A stretch of 44,947 nucleotides of DNA, from positions 1 to 44,947 of the forward strand of contig JADHXD010000020.1 in NCBI GenBank assembly GCA_016783145.1. Reading direction: 5' to 3'. A program made the position numbers and the translations under genes. The stretch comes from Anaerolineae bacterium. GTDB taxonomy: Bacteria; Chloroflexota; Anaerolineae; JAFGEY01. Each line of letters starts with the position of its first letter. The first letter of the stretch is position 1. Shown one piece after another: positions 33,860-42,709 of this stretch. The notes under the pieces were generated by a model. The model saw only the letters and a program-made list of their open reading frames with translations, was not told the origin of the DNA and made no database searches.

Positions 33860-34819
33860 TCAGGGCAGGTAACGCTTGGGGAACCTGGCGACCACAGTGT
33901 AGCACGGGTCCACCACGTTGCCGATGCGCATGCTGCTGACCTGCCCCATCAGTTGCCACGCCTCCTCACGCTGAAAGCCGTGCTCGCGGGCCAGCCAGTT
34001 CAAGAGCTCCATCTGTGCCAGCCGGACGCAGTCCATCAGCGGGCGGGTGCTGCCGGCGACCATGATGTGCGTGTCATCTTCCAGCCGGGGCCAATCCGCC
34101 TGGCGATCGTGGAGTACCTCCAGGGTGAGCGTGACCTCGGCGGGCACCTCCAGGGCAGTCCCGTTGACCTCACCGTCGCCCTGCACAGCGTGCACATCGC
34201 CGAACGACAGGTAGGCCCCGGTCGCCCACACCGGCAGGTAGAGCGTTGTCCCCTCGCAGGTCTCCATATAGTCCATATTGCCCCCATACTCGCCCGGCGT
34301 GAGCGTGATCTCGACGCGCCCGGCGCGGGGGGCAACCCCAATGGATCCAATGAACGGCTTCAGGGGTACTTCGGCGCGCCCCAGCCGGCTGCCGGGCAGG
34401 TCCAGGGTGCCGACCTGCCGGTCCCGGTCGAGCTGCCACTCGTACCAGATCGTCGGTATGGGATCGTTGTAGAGCAGGATGCGCCCGGGTCCCTCTCCGG
34501 TCAGGCTGCCAAAGTTGGTGTTCTGCTTGCTGAGCGCCACGTCCCGCGTCAGGCGGATACGCTGGATGTGGATCGCCAGCAGGTCGCCCGGCTCCGCGCC
34601 CTCCACATAGATCGGGCCGACCACGGGATTTGACTCCTGCAGCACCGTACCAGGCACTCGCTGCTTCATGTGGTCCGGGAGCGGCTCTCGCCGGCTGTCC
34701 AGGCCAAAGGCGTCGCGTGTCTCCGCGATCACCGTGTCGCCGCTGTGCACCCGCAGCGCGGGCTTGTGGGCGGCATAGGTATAGTAGTAGATCTCGGGTT
34801 CCAGGTGATAGGTTGCCAT
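33860..34819 (-). CDS. Acetamidase/formamidase family protein
   Basis: A 319-aa protein of the FmdA/AmdA family, which hydrolyses formamide, acetamide or related short amides to ammonia and acid. Diagnostic segments are VHSGDTVIAETRDAFG, NPVVGPIYVEGAEPGDLLAI, FIGSIGVAPRAG, and YGGNMDYMETCEGTTLYLPV, followed by LSFGDVHAVQGDGE. The ATG is preceded by GGAGGG. It lies 11 bases after the alcohol dehydrogenase stop, so the two are probably co-transcribed. Cytoplasmic. Confidence 0.93.
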   Translation of the reverse strand: MATYHLEPEIYYYTYAAHKPALRVHSGDTVIAETRDAFGLDSRREPLPDHMKQRVPGTVLQESNPVVGPIYVEGAEPGDLLAIHIQRIRLTRDVALSKQNTNFGSLTGEGPGRILLYNDPIPTIWYEWQLDRDRQVGTLDLPGSRLGRAEVPLKPFIGSIGVAPRAGRVEITLTPGEYGGNMDYMETCEGTTLYLPVWATGAYLSFGDVHAVQGDGEVNGTALEVPAEVTLTLEVLHDRQADWPRLEDDTHIMVAGSTRPLMDCVRLAQMELLNWLAREHGFQREEAWQLMGQVSSMRIGNVVDPCYTVVARFPKRYLP

Positions 34820-34830
34820 GTGTACCCTCC

Positions 34831-35916
34831 TCAGTCAGAATAGGGATGTTCCGAACCACTCACAAAGACCACCTTGTAGGCCTCCTTGGGGACGCGCAGC
34901 AGCAGGTCGAACGCCTGCTGGTACCCGTCCAGCCCGAAGCGGTGGGTGATCATCGGACGCAGGTCTACTGCTCGAGAGGCGATCAATTCGTGGGCCCTGA
35001 CCTCGTCACGATAGTACGCGTTGGATGAGGTGGTGATCGTCCTTTCTGAACCGAGCGCCAGTGGGCTCAACGTCACAGGCGTGTCGTGGACCGCCAGGTT
35101 GACGTACGTGCCCGACTCTGCCAGCAGGCGCAGGGCCTGGCCCATCGTACCTGGGCTGCCTACCGAGTCAAAGACCGCCGCAAAGCGGACGTCTCCGAGT
35201 GCGCTCTCGAGTTCCTGTGCTGCCGGATCGATGGAGACAAACTCGCTGAACCGGGCGACGATGCTCCGGGCCAGCGGCGAGGGGTCCGAGATGTAGACCG
35301 CACCTGCCCCCTCTGCCCGTGCCACCTGGGCGATGCACAGCCCTGCCGGCCCGCCTCCGATGCACAGCACGCGTCCACCGGCAGGGATCGCCGCCCGGCC
35401 GACCGCGTGCACGGCCACTCCCAAGATGTCGCGCAGCGCCTCTTCCTCGAACGACACGTGATCTGCCATGGGGTGCAGCAGATCGGCCCAGGCGAGGCAG
35501 TACTCGGCGTACGCGCCGGGATAGTAGTCCATCTCTCCCCAGCCCTGCGCATGGCCGATGTGCACGGTGTCTCGGCACAGGTTCTCGTGCCCCGATGTGC
35601 ACAGAGCACATCTGCCGCACACGCGAAAGGCCTGCGCGCCGACGCGCTGGCCAAGCAGGCCCTCGAACCTCGACGATCCGACCTCGACGACCACGCCGGA
35701 GAATTCGTGTCCCAGGATCATGTCCGGCGGGTTGTCCACGTGCCTGCCCAGGGTGTGCAGCGCCCAGGGATTCTCCCCGGCCCAGTAGCGCAGGTCGCTG
35801 CCACAGATGCCGCACGCCCTGACCTCGATCAGCACCTGCCGCTCCTCCTGGATCCGCGGCCGTGGGATGTCCATCCGCACAAGTTGTCTCGGTCCCTTGA
35901 GAACCAAAGCCTTCAC
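34831..35916 (-). CDS. Zinc-dependent alcohol dehydrogenase (MDR superfamily)
   Basis: A 361-aa medium-chain dehydrogenase. Catalytic zinc ligands lie in CGICGSD (Cys38) and GHEFSG (His70, Glu71). Structural zinc ligands are Cys100, 103, 106 and 114. The nucleotide-binding site reads GGGPAGLCIA near residue 185. Such enzymes oxidise alcohols or sugars, or reduce carbonyls, with NAD(P). The GTG start overlaps the TGA of the upstream ABC gene (GTGA, 35913-35916), with GGAGGTGAAGGG as ribosome site: clear translational coupling. Substrate unknown. Confidence 0.92.
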   Translation of the reverse strand: MKALVLKGPRQLVRMDIPRPRIQEERQVLIEVRACGICGSDLRYWAGENPWALHTLGRHVDNPPDMILGHEFSGVVVEVGSSRFEGLLGQRVGAQAFRVCGRCALCTSGHENLCRDTVHIGHAQGWGEMDYYPGAYAEYCLAWADLLHPMADHVSFEEEALRDILGVAVHAVGRAAIPAGGRVLCIGGGPAGLCIAQVARAEGAGAVYISDPSPLARSIVARFSEFVSIDPAAQELESALGDVRFAAVFDSVGSPGTMGQALRLLAESGTYVNLAVHDTPVTLSPLALGSERTITTSSNAYYRDEVRAHELIASRAVDLRPMITHRFGLDGYQQAFDLLLRVPKEAYKVVFVSGSEHPYSD

Positions 35917-37721
35917 TGTCCCTTCACCTCCTCGATGTATTCCAGGGATTGGTGCCGGAAGTAGGTATTGTAGAGGTCCGCATAGTGACCCCTCGCCTGG
36001 AGCAGATTCTCGTGTGTCCCCTGCTCAATGATCCGCCCGCGTGCCAAAACCAGGATCCGGTCCGCGATCTCGACTGTCGATAGGCGATGAGCGATGATGA
36101 TCGACGTCCGATCGCGGAAGACCGTCTCCAGCCCCTCCTGGATCTGCGCCTCGGTCAGAGGATCGACGCTCGCCGTAGCCTCGTCGAGGATGAGGATCGC
36201 CGGGTCCTGGACCATCACGCGGGCCAGGGCGACGAGTTGGCGCTGGCCCATCGACAGGCGCGCCCCTCGCTCGCCGACGCCGGTCTCCATGCCGGACGCC
36301 AGGTCGTTGAGCCAGTCTCCACCCCCGATGCGCTGCGCTGCCGCTCGCACCTGCTCATCCGTCGCGCTGGGCACGCCGTAGCGGATGTTGTCCATCAGCG
36401 TCCCTGAAAAGAGGAACGGCTCCTGGGGCACCATCCCGATTTCCCGCCGGTATGGGGAGAGATCGAAGGTTCGGATGTCCTGCCCGTCGACGAGGATCTG
36501 CCCGGCCTGGAACTCGTAGAAGCGGGCGATCAGCCGCGCCAGGCTCGACTTGCCCGCGCCGGTGTGTCCGACAAAGGCCACCGTCTCCCGGGGCTGGATG
36601 ACCAGGGAGAAATCGCACAGCACGTCTTCACCCGGCCTGTAGGCAAAGGACACGTTTCGGAACTCGATCCTGCCCCCGATTGGACCCACTGACTGGTGCC
36701 CAACCTGGATCACCCGGGGCTCGGCGTCGATGAGGGCGAACACGCGTTCCGCCCCCGAGAGCCCACCCTGGAACTGGCCCCAGAAGGAAGTGATGCTCAT
36801 CAGTGGCTCGATGAATAGACCGAGCGCCTGGATGAACAGGTACCACGTTCCCGGGGTGATCTCCCCGTCGAGGGCGCGCAGCCCACCAGCGTACAGGATG
36901 AGGGTGAGGACGCCCGCTTGCAAGGAGGCGATGGCGGGAAACATGTTTTCCACGACGAGCCCTCGCCAGAGTTCGACCCGGTAGGCGTGCCGGCTGACCT
37001 GCTGGAACTCTTCCCAAAGCGTGTCCTCACGACGGTAGTTCTTTGCCACAGGGATGCCAGCTACTGCTTCGCCCACACTGGCGTGGAGGACGCCCCTCAT
37101 CTGTCGTTCCTGGACGGCGGCCGGCCTGGAAACCGCGCGCAGGCCCAAGGCTGCCAGGACCACCACCGGGATCGCCGAGAGCACGACGAGGGTCAATCGC
37201 CAGTTGATGACCAGGAGAATGGCCAGCAAGGGCAGGATCACCAAGACCTGGCTGGTCAGCTCCATGATCAGTGAGGCGACCTCGGACAGGTCCTGGGCAT
37301 CGGACGTGATCCGGCTGACCATGCCACCTGTCGCGCTCTCGTCAAAGAAGGATAGGTCGTGGCCGAGAACCGCCCTGAACGCATCGAGCCGTACGTTGAG
37401 GACGATGTTTCCCGTGGCGCGCACCGCTGCGCGCCGCCGCACGGCATTGGACGTCCAGGTCAGGGCGCCCAGGGCCAGGATGGCAACGGCCAACGCCGAG
37501 ATCGCTCGCGGGGACGGCTGGGCCGCCACCGCGTCGATTCCCCAGCGGACAAGCAGGGGGCGCGCGGTGTTGAACGCCGCGTGAAGCACGATCATCGATG
37601 TGGCCAGGCACATCCGCCTCCGTTCTGGGCGAAAGTAACCGCCGATCCGGCGGATCAGTGCCCAATCGCCGTACGTGCGATCGGTTTGCTGGCGGCTCAG
37701 GCCACCCCAAATCGTGCCCAC
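35913..37721 (-). CDS. ABC exporter half-transporter, consensus-site subunit
   Basis: A 602-aa type-IV ABC exporter with six transmembrane helices (about 35-310) fused to an ATPase domain. Walker A is GHTGAGKSS (385-393) and Walker B ILILDEA keeps the catalytic Glu514; the H-loop IIAHRLS is intact. The signature is LSMGQ (489-493) instead of LSGGQ. This is the pattern of the canonical partner in a heterodimeric exporter whose mate has a degenerate Walker B, which is exactly what the neighbouring gene shows. The GTG start follows TGGAGG. It probably exports a lipid, peptide or drug-like molecule. Confidence 0.93.
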   Translation of the reverse strand: MGTIWGGLSRQQTDRTYGDWALIRRIGGYFRPERRRMCLATSMIVLHAAFNTARPLLVRWGIDAVAAQPSPRAISALAVAILALGALTWTSNAVRRRAAVRATGNIVLNVRLDAFRAVLGHDLSFFDESATGGMVSRITSDAQDLSEVASLIMELTSQVLVILPLLAILLVINWRLTLVVLSAIPVVVLAALGLRAVSRPAAVQERQMRGVLHASVGEAVAGIPVAKNYRREDTLWEEFQQVSRHAYRVELWRGLVVENMFPAIASLQAGVLTLILYAGGLRALDGEITPGTWYLFIQALGLFIEPLMSITSFWGQFQGGLSGAERVFALIDAEPRVIQVGHQSVGPIGGRIEFRNVSFAYRPGEDVLCDFSLVIQPRETVAFVGHTGAGKSSLARLIARFYEFQAGQILVDGQDIRTFDLSPYRREIGMVPQEPFLFSGTLMDNIRYGVPSATDEQVRAAAQRIGGGDWLNDLASGMETGVGERGARLSMGQRQLVALARVMVQDPAILILDEATASVDPLTEAQIQEGLETVFRDRTSIIIAHRLSTVEIADRILVLARGRIIEQGTHENLLQARGHYADLYNTYFRHQSLEYIEEVKGQ

Positions 37722-37749
37722 AGCTTGCCTCCAGGTATGGCTTTGCTAG

Positions 37750-37868
37750 CGGTCAGTGGTCAGCAGTCAGCGGTCAGCAGTCAGCGGTCAGCTTTCAGCG
37801 GTCAGCTCTCAGCGGTCAGCTCTCAGCGGGAGTGGACAGCCGTCCGTCGTCCGTCGTCGGTCGTCGTT
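37750..37868. repeat. CAGCGGT and CGTC microsatellite-like repeats
   Basis: A GGTCAGCAGTCAGC-type array (37750-37829) runs into CCGTCGTCCGTCGT-type repeats (37840-37868). The stop codon of the upstream ABC gene (37816) lies inside the array, so the last 15-20 residues of that protein (ERRPTTDDGRLSTPAES) are encoded by repeat DNA. Confidence 0.7.
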
Positions 37869-39630
37869 CAGCGGCCTTTCGCGCAAAGAGCCGTCGATAG
37901 GTCGCACAGCGCTGCATCAGCTCCTCGTGAGTGCCCTGGTCGAGCAGCTCGCCTCGGCGCAGGATTAGGATGCGATCTGCGCGACGGATCTGGGATAGGC
38001 GATGGGTGATCAGGAAGGTTGTGCGCCCCGCATTCACCCTGCGCATAGCGGTCTGTATCCGGTCCTCCGTCGCGCTGTCGATGGCACTGGTCGAGTCGTC
38101 GAGGATGAGGATCCGCGGATCCGCGAGAAACGCGCGAGCGATGGCGACCCGCTGCCGCTGTCCGCCGGAGAGCATCACGCCCCGCTCGCCGACGATCGTC
38201 TCGTAGCCCCTCTCCAGGCGAGCGATGAACTCGTCGGCTTCTGCCTCTCGGGCGCAGCGCTCGATCTCGCCCTGGGCCACCTCTCTGCCGGCGCCAAAGG
38301 CGATGTTCTCCCCAATCGATCGCGCAAAGAGGAACACATCCTGCTCGATGGTCGAGACCTGAGAGCGGAGCGAAGTCAGGTTCCAGCGACGCACGTCCAC
38401 ACCGTCGACCAGCACGCGACCCTCGCAGGCGTCGTAGATGCGGTTGACCAGCCGGACAAGCGTGGTCTTGCCGGAGCCAGTCTGCCCGACGATGGCGATC
38501 GTCTCCCCAGGGTGGGCGCGAAAGCTGATCCCGCACAGCACCGGGTTGCTGTCGTAGGCAAAGCTCACATTCTCAAAGGAAACCTCGCCACGCATCGGAC
38601 GTGCCACGCCAGCGGGGTTCTCATCCAGCTCTGTCTCGGCGTTGACCATATCGAGAATGCGGCGGGCACTGGCGACGCCCCGCGTGAACAGGGAGAACAT
38701 GCCGACGGCGGAAACGGTCGTCGCCTCTAGCTGGCCTAACAGCCCCATCAGGGCGATGACCTCTCCTAGGCTGATCATGCCTTGCACATACAGGACCAGC
38801 GCATGTACAAAACCGAAGGCCAGGGTCCCATAGTAGACCAGGAGGGGCAGCGGCTGGGCCAGGATCTCGCCCCAGCGGACGTAGAGATCGCGCCAGCGGC
38901 TGGCATCCGTGCGAAACCGGCGCCACTCTGCCCCTTCCTGGACGCTAGACTTGACGACCTCGATGCCCGAGATGGACTGGGCCAGGCGGGCGCTCATGAC
39001 ACCGAACTGCGCACGCTGGGCCTCGGCGATGGGAGCGAACTGCCGGATATAGTTGTACAGCGTCCAGGCGAGGGCGATGACAAAGACGAGTGGAACAAGA
39101 GCAAGGTGGGGGTGGATGGTGCCGATCGTGACCACGACGAGCGAGAGCTGTGCCACCCAGAGGACAAAGCCGCGGAGGGTGGGGCTGAACATGTAATTGA
39201 GCGTGCGCGGATCATCCGTTGCCCGCGCCATCAGATCGCCTACCTGCTGGCGGCTGTGGAAAGCCAGGCTCTTGCCGAGAAGGTGGACAAAGAGCTCCTC
39301 GCGTGCATCGCGCTGGACCCGCCGGGACAGGAGCTCAGAGAAGACCCGGTGGATGACGTCCAGCGCAGCCTGGCCCATCCAGAACCCGAGGACGCTGAGC
39401 GACAGAAGGAGCAGCGTGCGGGCGTTCCGCCCGGGGCTGAGGACGTGGTCGAAGGCACGGCCGAGCGCGACCGGGGCCTGCGTACCCAGCGCGGTGGAGA
39501 GAATGCCGAGCAGGACCATGCCGGCTGGCAGGTGCGGGTATCGCAGTGCGTGTGAGACGATCCACCGCGCGGGGCTGGCCCGATCGTAGGTGTATTCGGT
39601 TTCGACCGTGTACTCGCGCTTGTGGGTCAA
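37816..39630 (-). CDS. ABC exporter half-transporter, degenerate-site subunit
   Basis: A 604-aa type-IV ABC half-transporter: membrane helices in about residues 25-310, then an ATPase domain. Walker A is GQTGSGKTT (382-390), the signature LSGGQ is intact (487-491), and the H-loop LITHRLS is present. Walker B reads ILILDDS, so Asp512 replaces the catalytic Glu. In heterodimeric exporters such as TM287/288 this residue marks the degenerate ATP site. Paired with the next gene it should give one active and one regulatory site. The C-terminal tail is derived from repeat DNA. It is 54 bases after the MoaD-like gene. Confidence 0.93.
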   Translation of the reverse strand: MTHKREYTVETEYTYDRASPARWIVSHALRYPHLPAGMVLLGILSTALGTQAPVALGRAFDHVLSPGRNARTLLLLSLSVLGFWMGQAALDVIHRVFSELLSRRVQRDAREELFVHLLGKSLAFHSRQQVGDLMARATDDPRTLNYMFSPTLRGFVLWVAQLSLVVVTIGTIHPHLALVPLVFVIALAWTLYNYIRQFAPIAEAQRAQFGVMSARLAQSISGIEVVKSSVQEGAEWRRFRTDASRWRDLYVRWGEILAQPLPLLVYYGTLAFGFVHALVLYVQGMISLGEVIALMGLLGQLEATTVSAVGMFSLFTRGVASARRILDMVNAETELDENPAGVARPMRGEVSFENVSFAYDSNPVLCGISFRAHPGETIAIVGQTGSGKTTLVRLVNRIYDACEGRVLVDGVDVRRWNLTSLRSQVSTIEQDVFLFARSIGENIAFGAGREVAQGEIERCAREAEADEFIARLERGYETIVGERGVMLSGGQRQRVAIARAFLADPRILILDDSTSAIDSATEDRIQTAMRRVNAGRTTFLITHRLSQIRRADRILILRRGELLDQGTHEELMQRCATYRRLFARKAAERRPTTDDGRLSTPAES

Positions 39631-39684
39631 TAGGGCACCGTCCCTTGCCGAGGCCGGTGGACCGCGGATGGAGGGCGAGGAGGG

Positions 39685-39948
39685 CTATCCTCCGGCGACG
39701 GCAGGCAGAAAGAGGACCTCGCTCTCTTCTCCGACGGGCTCGGACAGGCCGCGCACGGCGATCCTGCCGTCCACCGAAGCCTGGACAGCAGGGCCGAGGC
39801 GATTCCCCTGGCAAAGGCGCCCCCTGATCCCCGGGTGCGTCCGATCCAGGGCGTCGATCACCTGCCCTACCGTCCACCCCGGCACATCGATCCACTCTTG
39901 TCCACGGGTCAGGTCGCGCATCAGCGATGGGATATGGACCCTTGCCAT
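39685..39948 (-). CDS. MoaD/ThiS-family ubiquitin-like sulfur carrier
   Basis: An 87-aa beta-grasp protein (TVGQVIDALDRTHPGIRGRL, ending EVLFLPAVAGG). The C-terminal Gly-Gly is the residue pair that MoaD and ThiS use to carry sulfur as a thiocarboxylate. MoaD passes sulfur to molybdopterin in MoaD-MoaE. Being 5 bases after the molybdenum-hydroxylase large subunit, it most likely serves maturation of that enzyme's cofactor. No other moa or mob genes are in the window. No obvious ribosome site, so translation may be coupled. Confidence 0.88.
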   Translation of the reverse strand: MARVHIPSLMRDLTRGQEWIDVPGWTVGQVIDALDRTHPGIRGRLCQGNRLGPAVQASVDGRIAVRGLSEPVGEESEVLFLPAVAGG

Positions 39949-39953
39949 GGGCG

Positions 39954-42215
39954 CTAGATGACTCCCATACTACCCAGGATGCGGGCAGGCGTCATCGGCA
40001 GTTGACCCACCCGGGCGCCGGTGGCCCGATAGATCGCGTTGGCAAGCGCCGCCGGCGGCGGGACGATCGGCGTCTCGCCCACCCCACGGACCCCGTAGGG
40101 ATGCTTGGGATAGGGCATCTCGACGATCACCGTCTCGATCGAGGGGATGTCCAGCGATGTGGGCAGCTTGTAGTCGAGGAGGGTGGGGTTCAGCATTTGC
40201 CCACCCTCGTCGTATGCGTACCCCTCGTACAGCGCCCAGCCGATGCCCTGCACTGTGCCGCCCTGCATCTGGCCCTCGACCTGCGTGGGATGGATCGCCC
40301 TACCCACGTCCTGCACGGCGGTGTAGCGCAGGATGGTCACCTTGCCCGTCTCCAGATCGACCTCCACGTCGACGATGTGAGTGCCGAACGAGCCGCCCCA
40401 CTCTTGGACGTCCACGTTCCCTACCCCGGTGACCGGCCCTCCTGTCTCAGAGAGCTGTGCGGCCAACTCGCTGAAGGTCAACCGCTGAGCAGGGTCCTGG
40501 CTGGTCGCAAACGTACCCTGGGCAAAGGACACCGTGTCCACGGAGACTCCCCACAGGAGAGCCGCGCGCTGACTCATCTGGGCGATCACGTCGCGCGCGG
40601 CCTTGACCACAGAGATGCCGGTGGCCATCGTCGTGCGACTGCCGGCGCTCACTTCTGTGTAGCCGATCGAATCGGTGTCGCCCACGCTTGGCTTGACCTG
40701 ATCCAGGGTGAGCCCGAGCGTTTCGGCAGCCTGCATAGCCAAGCTGGTGCGCGTTCCCGTGACGTCCACCGATCCGGTGAGCAGGGCCACCGTCCCGTCG
40801 GCATTGACGCTGATCGTGCTGCTGGACTGGGCGCCCCAGTTTCCCCAACTGGCGTGAGCGACGCCGCGCCCACGTCCCGGGCCCGGGAGGGGCGACTGAT
40901 AGTGAGCGCACGCGCGTGCAGCCTCGAGCACCTCGAGCGCGTGGACGTCGCTGCGCACGCCACCATTGATCTGCCTGGTGCCCTCTTGTACGCTGTTCAG
41001 GATCCGGAACTCGATGGGATCCATCCCTACCTTTTCAGCCAGCTCGTCGATCACCGATTCCGCGGCAAAGCTCGCCGGAGTAGCGCCAGGCGCGCGGTAA
41101 GAGTCCATTCTGGGCTTGTTCACCACCACGTCATAGCCGTCCATCTGCCCGTTCGGGATGTCATATGGGGCAAAGAGCACATTGGCCCCCGAACCGGCGG
41201 ACGAACCGGGATACGCCCCGGCCTCATAGTACAGTTCTGCCTGAGCAGCCGTGATCCTGCCGGCCCGTGTCGCCCCCATCTTGACGCGGATGGCTGTTCC
41301 CGGTGTGGGTCCAGTGGCAAGAAAGGTCTCCGCCCGGCCCATCACGATCTTGACTGGCCGGCCCGCCTTGCGCGACAGCAGGGCAGCGGTGACGTCCAGG
41401 TAGCTGGTGTTCTTGCCTCCAAAGGCCCCACCGACCTCGGTGGGCACGACGCGGATGCGGGACATGGGCAGATCCAGCAGCTCAGCCAGGTGGTCCCGGA
41501 AGGCAAATGCGCCCTGCGTGGTCGCATAGACGGTCAACCTGCCGTCTGCGCTCCAGGTCGCGGTCGTCGCGTGAGGTTCAAGGTAGCCCTGGTGCACGGT
41601 AGCAGTGCGAAATTCGCGCTCGACAACCACATCCGCCTCGGCGAACCCTCTCGTTGGGTCGCCCTTGATATGCTGAAAGTGCGAGCTGACGTTGCTGGGC
41701 TCCTCGCTTGTGCCCGCCAGTGAGCGAGTGTGCAGCGCCGGATGCAGCAGAGGCGCTCCCTCCCGGGCGGCCTCCAGGACATCCGTCACGCCTGGAAGGA
41801 CCTCATAGTCCACATCGATGAGCTGTGCCGCCTCTTCTGCGATGTGCGGGGTGCTCGCGGCCACGGCGGCGACGGGGTGCCCGACGTAGAGCACCTTGTC
41901 GCCCGCCAGGGTGTTCTCGCGGCGGTACGTGAGGCCGATGTCCCCCTCGCCGCTGGGCAGGTCTTCGGCCGTCACGATCGCGTGGACGCCCGGAAGTGCC
42001 TGCGCCCGGCGGGTGTCCATGGCACGAATGCGAGCGTGGGCGTGCGGGCTGCGCAGCACCTTGCCGTGTAGGAGGCCGGGCAAGTGCGTGTCGGGGCCAT
42101 AGCGCGCGCGGCCCATCACCTTGTCGGCGGCGTCGACGCGGGGAGGGCGAGTGCCAATGACGGCATACGCATTCTTTGTAGTGCGGTCGTCTGCTGGACC
42201 TGTGGGCTTGCTCAT
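39954..42215 (-). CDS. Molybdenum hydroxylase large subunit (xanthine dehydrogenase family, Mo-binding)
   Basis: The ATG at 42215 overlaps the stop of the iron-sulfur subunit (ATGA) and fixes the start; an ORF reaching back to 42461 is a shadow. The 753-aa protein has the Mo-cofactor-binding architecture: RVDAADKVMGRARY at the N-terminus, PTEVGGAFGGKN, MDSYRAPGATPASFAAES in the substrate-loop region, and the catalytic Glu in GVRGVGETPIVPPPAALANA near the C-terminus. The loop is RAPG-type, not the CO-dehydrogenase form (AYxCSFR), so CO oxidation is unlikely. These enzymes hydroxylate N-heterocycles or aldehydes. Subunit order is FAD, [2Fe-2S], Mo, as in cox-type operons. Natural substrate unknown. 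Confidence 0.92.
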   Translation of the reverse strand: MSKPTGPADDRTTKNAYAVIGTRPPRVDAADKVMGRARYGPDTHLPGLLHGKVLRSPHAHARIRAMDTRRAQALPGVHAIVTAEDLPSGEGDIGLTYRRENTLAGDKVLYVGHPVAAVAASTPHIAEEAAQLIDVDYEVLPGVTDVLEAAREGAPLLHPALHTRSLAGTSEEPSNVSSHFQHIKGDPTRGFAEADVVVEREFRTATVHQGYLEPHATTATWSADGRLTVYATTQGAFAFRDHLAELLDLPMSRIRVVPTEVGGAFGGKNTSYLDVTAALLSRKAGRPVKIVMGRAETFLATGPTPGTAIRVKMGATRAGRITAAQAELYYEAGAYPGSSAGSGANVLFAPYDIPNGQMDGYDVVVNKPRMDSYRAPGATPASFAAESVIDELAEKVGMDPIEFRILNSVQEGTRQINGGVRSDVHALEVLEAARACAHYQSPLPGPGRGRGVAHASWGNWGAQSSSTISVNADGTVALLTGSVDVTGTRTSLAMQAAETLGLTLDQVKPSVGDTDSIGYTEVSAGSRTTMATGISVVKAARDVIAQMSQRAALLWGVSVDTVSFAQGTFATSQDPAQRLTFSELAAQLSETGGPVTGVGNVDVQEWGGSFGTHIVDVEVDLETGKVTILRYTAVQDVGRAIHPTQVEGQMQGGTVQGIGWALYEGYAYDEGGQMLNPTLLDYKLPTSLDIPSIETVIVEMPYPKHPYGVRGVGETPIVPPPAALANAIYRATGARVGQLPMTPARILGSMGVI

Positions 42216-42709
42216 GTGCCTACCTCCCTGGGCTGCTCCGCCAGCCGCGCGGCGGCGGACTGGATCGCGCTTACGATCTTGGTGTAGCCGGTGCAGCGGC
42301 AGAGGTTCCCTGCCAACCACGTGCGGATGAGCCCTTCGGAGGGGTCTGGATGGCGATCGAGCAGCGCTTTGGCAGCGATCAGGATGCCCGGCGTGCAGTA
42401 CCCACACTGCAGGGCATCTTCGTCGATGAACGCCTGCTGGAGTGGGTGCAGTCCACGCCAATCGGCCAGGCCCTCCACGGTCGTGACCTGGTGCCCCTCG
42501 ACCTCGACGCCGAGGACCAGGCAGGAATTGACCAACCGGCCGTCAAGCAGCACGCTGCACGCGCCGCAGTTGCCGTCGTTGCACCCTTCCTTGGTACCGG
42601 TCAGCCCCAGGATGTCGCGCAGGCATTCCAGCAAGCTCTGGTGCGGTTCGCAGAGGAATTCGGTCTGCTCGCCATTGACCCTGGCATGCACGCGTGTCTT
42701 GTCAGTCAT
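42212..42709 (-). CDS. Molybdenum hydroxylase [2Fe-2S] small subunit
   Basis: A 165-aa ferredoxin-like subunit with two [2Fe-2S] clusters. The plant-type cluster uses Cys43, 48, 51 and 63 (CNDGNCGAC). The second uses Cys102, 105, 137 and 139 (CGYC and CRC). It transfers electrons from the Mo centre to the FAD subunit. It overlaps the FAD gene by 8 bases and the Mo subunit by 4, so all three are translationally coupled. Confidence 0.96.
   Translation of the reverse strand: MTDKTRVHARVNGEQTEFLCEPHQSLLECLRDILGLTGTKEGCNDGNCGACSVLLDGRLVNSCLVLGVEVEGHQVTTVEGLADWRGLHPLQQAFIDEDALQCGYCTPGILIAAKALLDRHPDPSEGLIRTWLAGNLCRCTGYTKIVSAIQSAAARLAEQPREVGT

Noticed and set aside
37750-37868. Possible CRISPR or origin-like iterons
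   Set aside because: Period is too short and irregular, there are no spacers and no replication gene nearby; a microsatellite explains it.
39954-42215. Carbon monoxide dehydrogenase large subunit (CoxL)
   Set aside because: The subunit order suits cox genes, but the active-site loop is SYRAPG and the CoxL motif AYxCSFR is absent.
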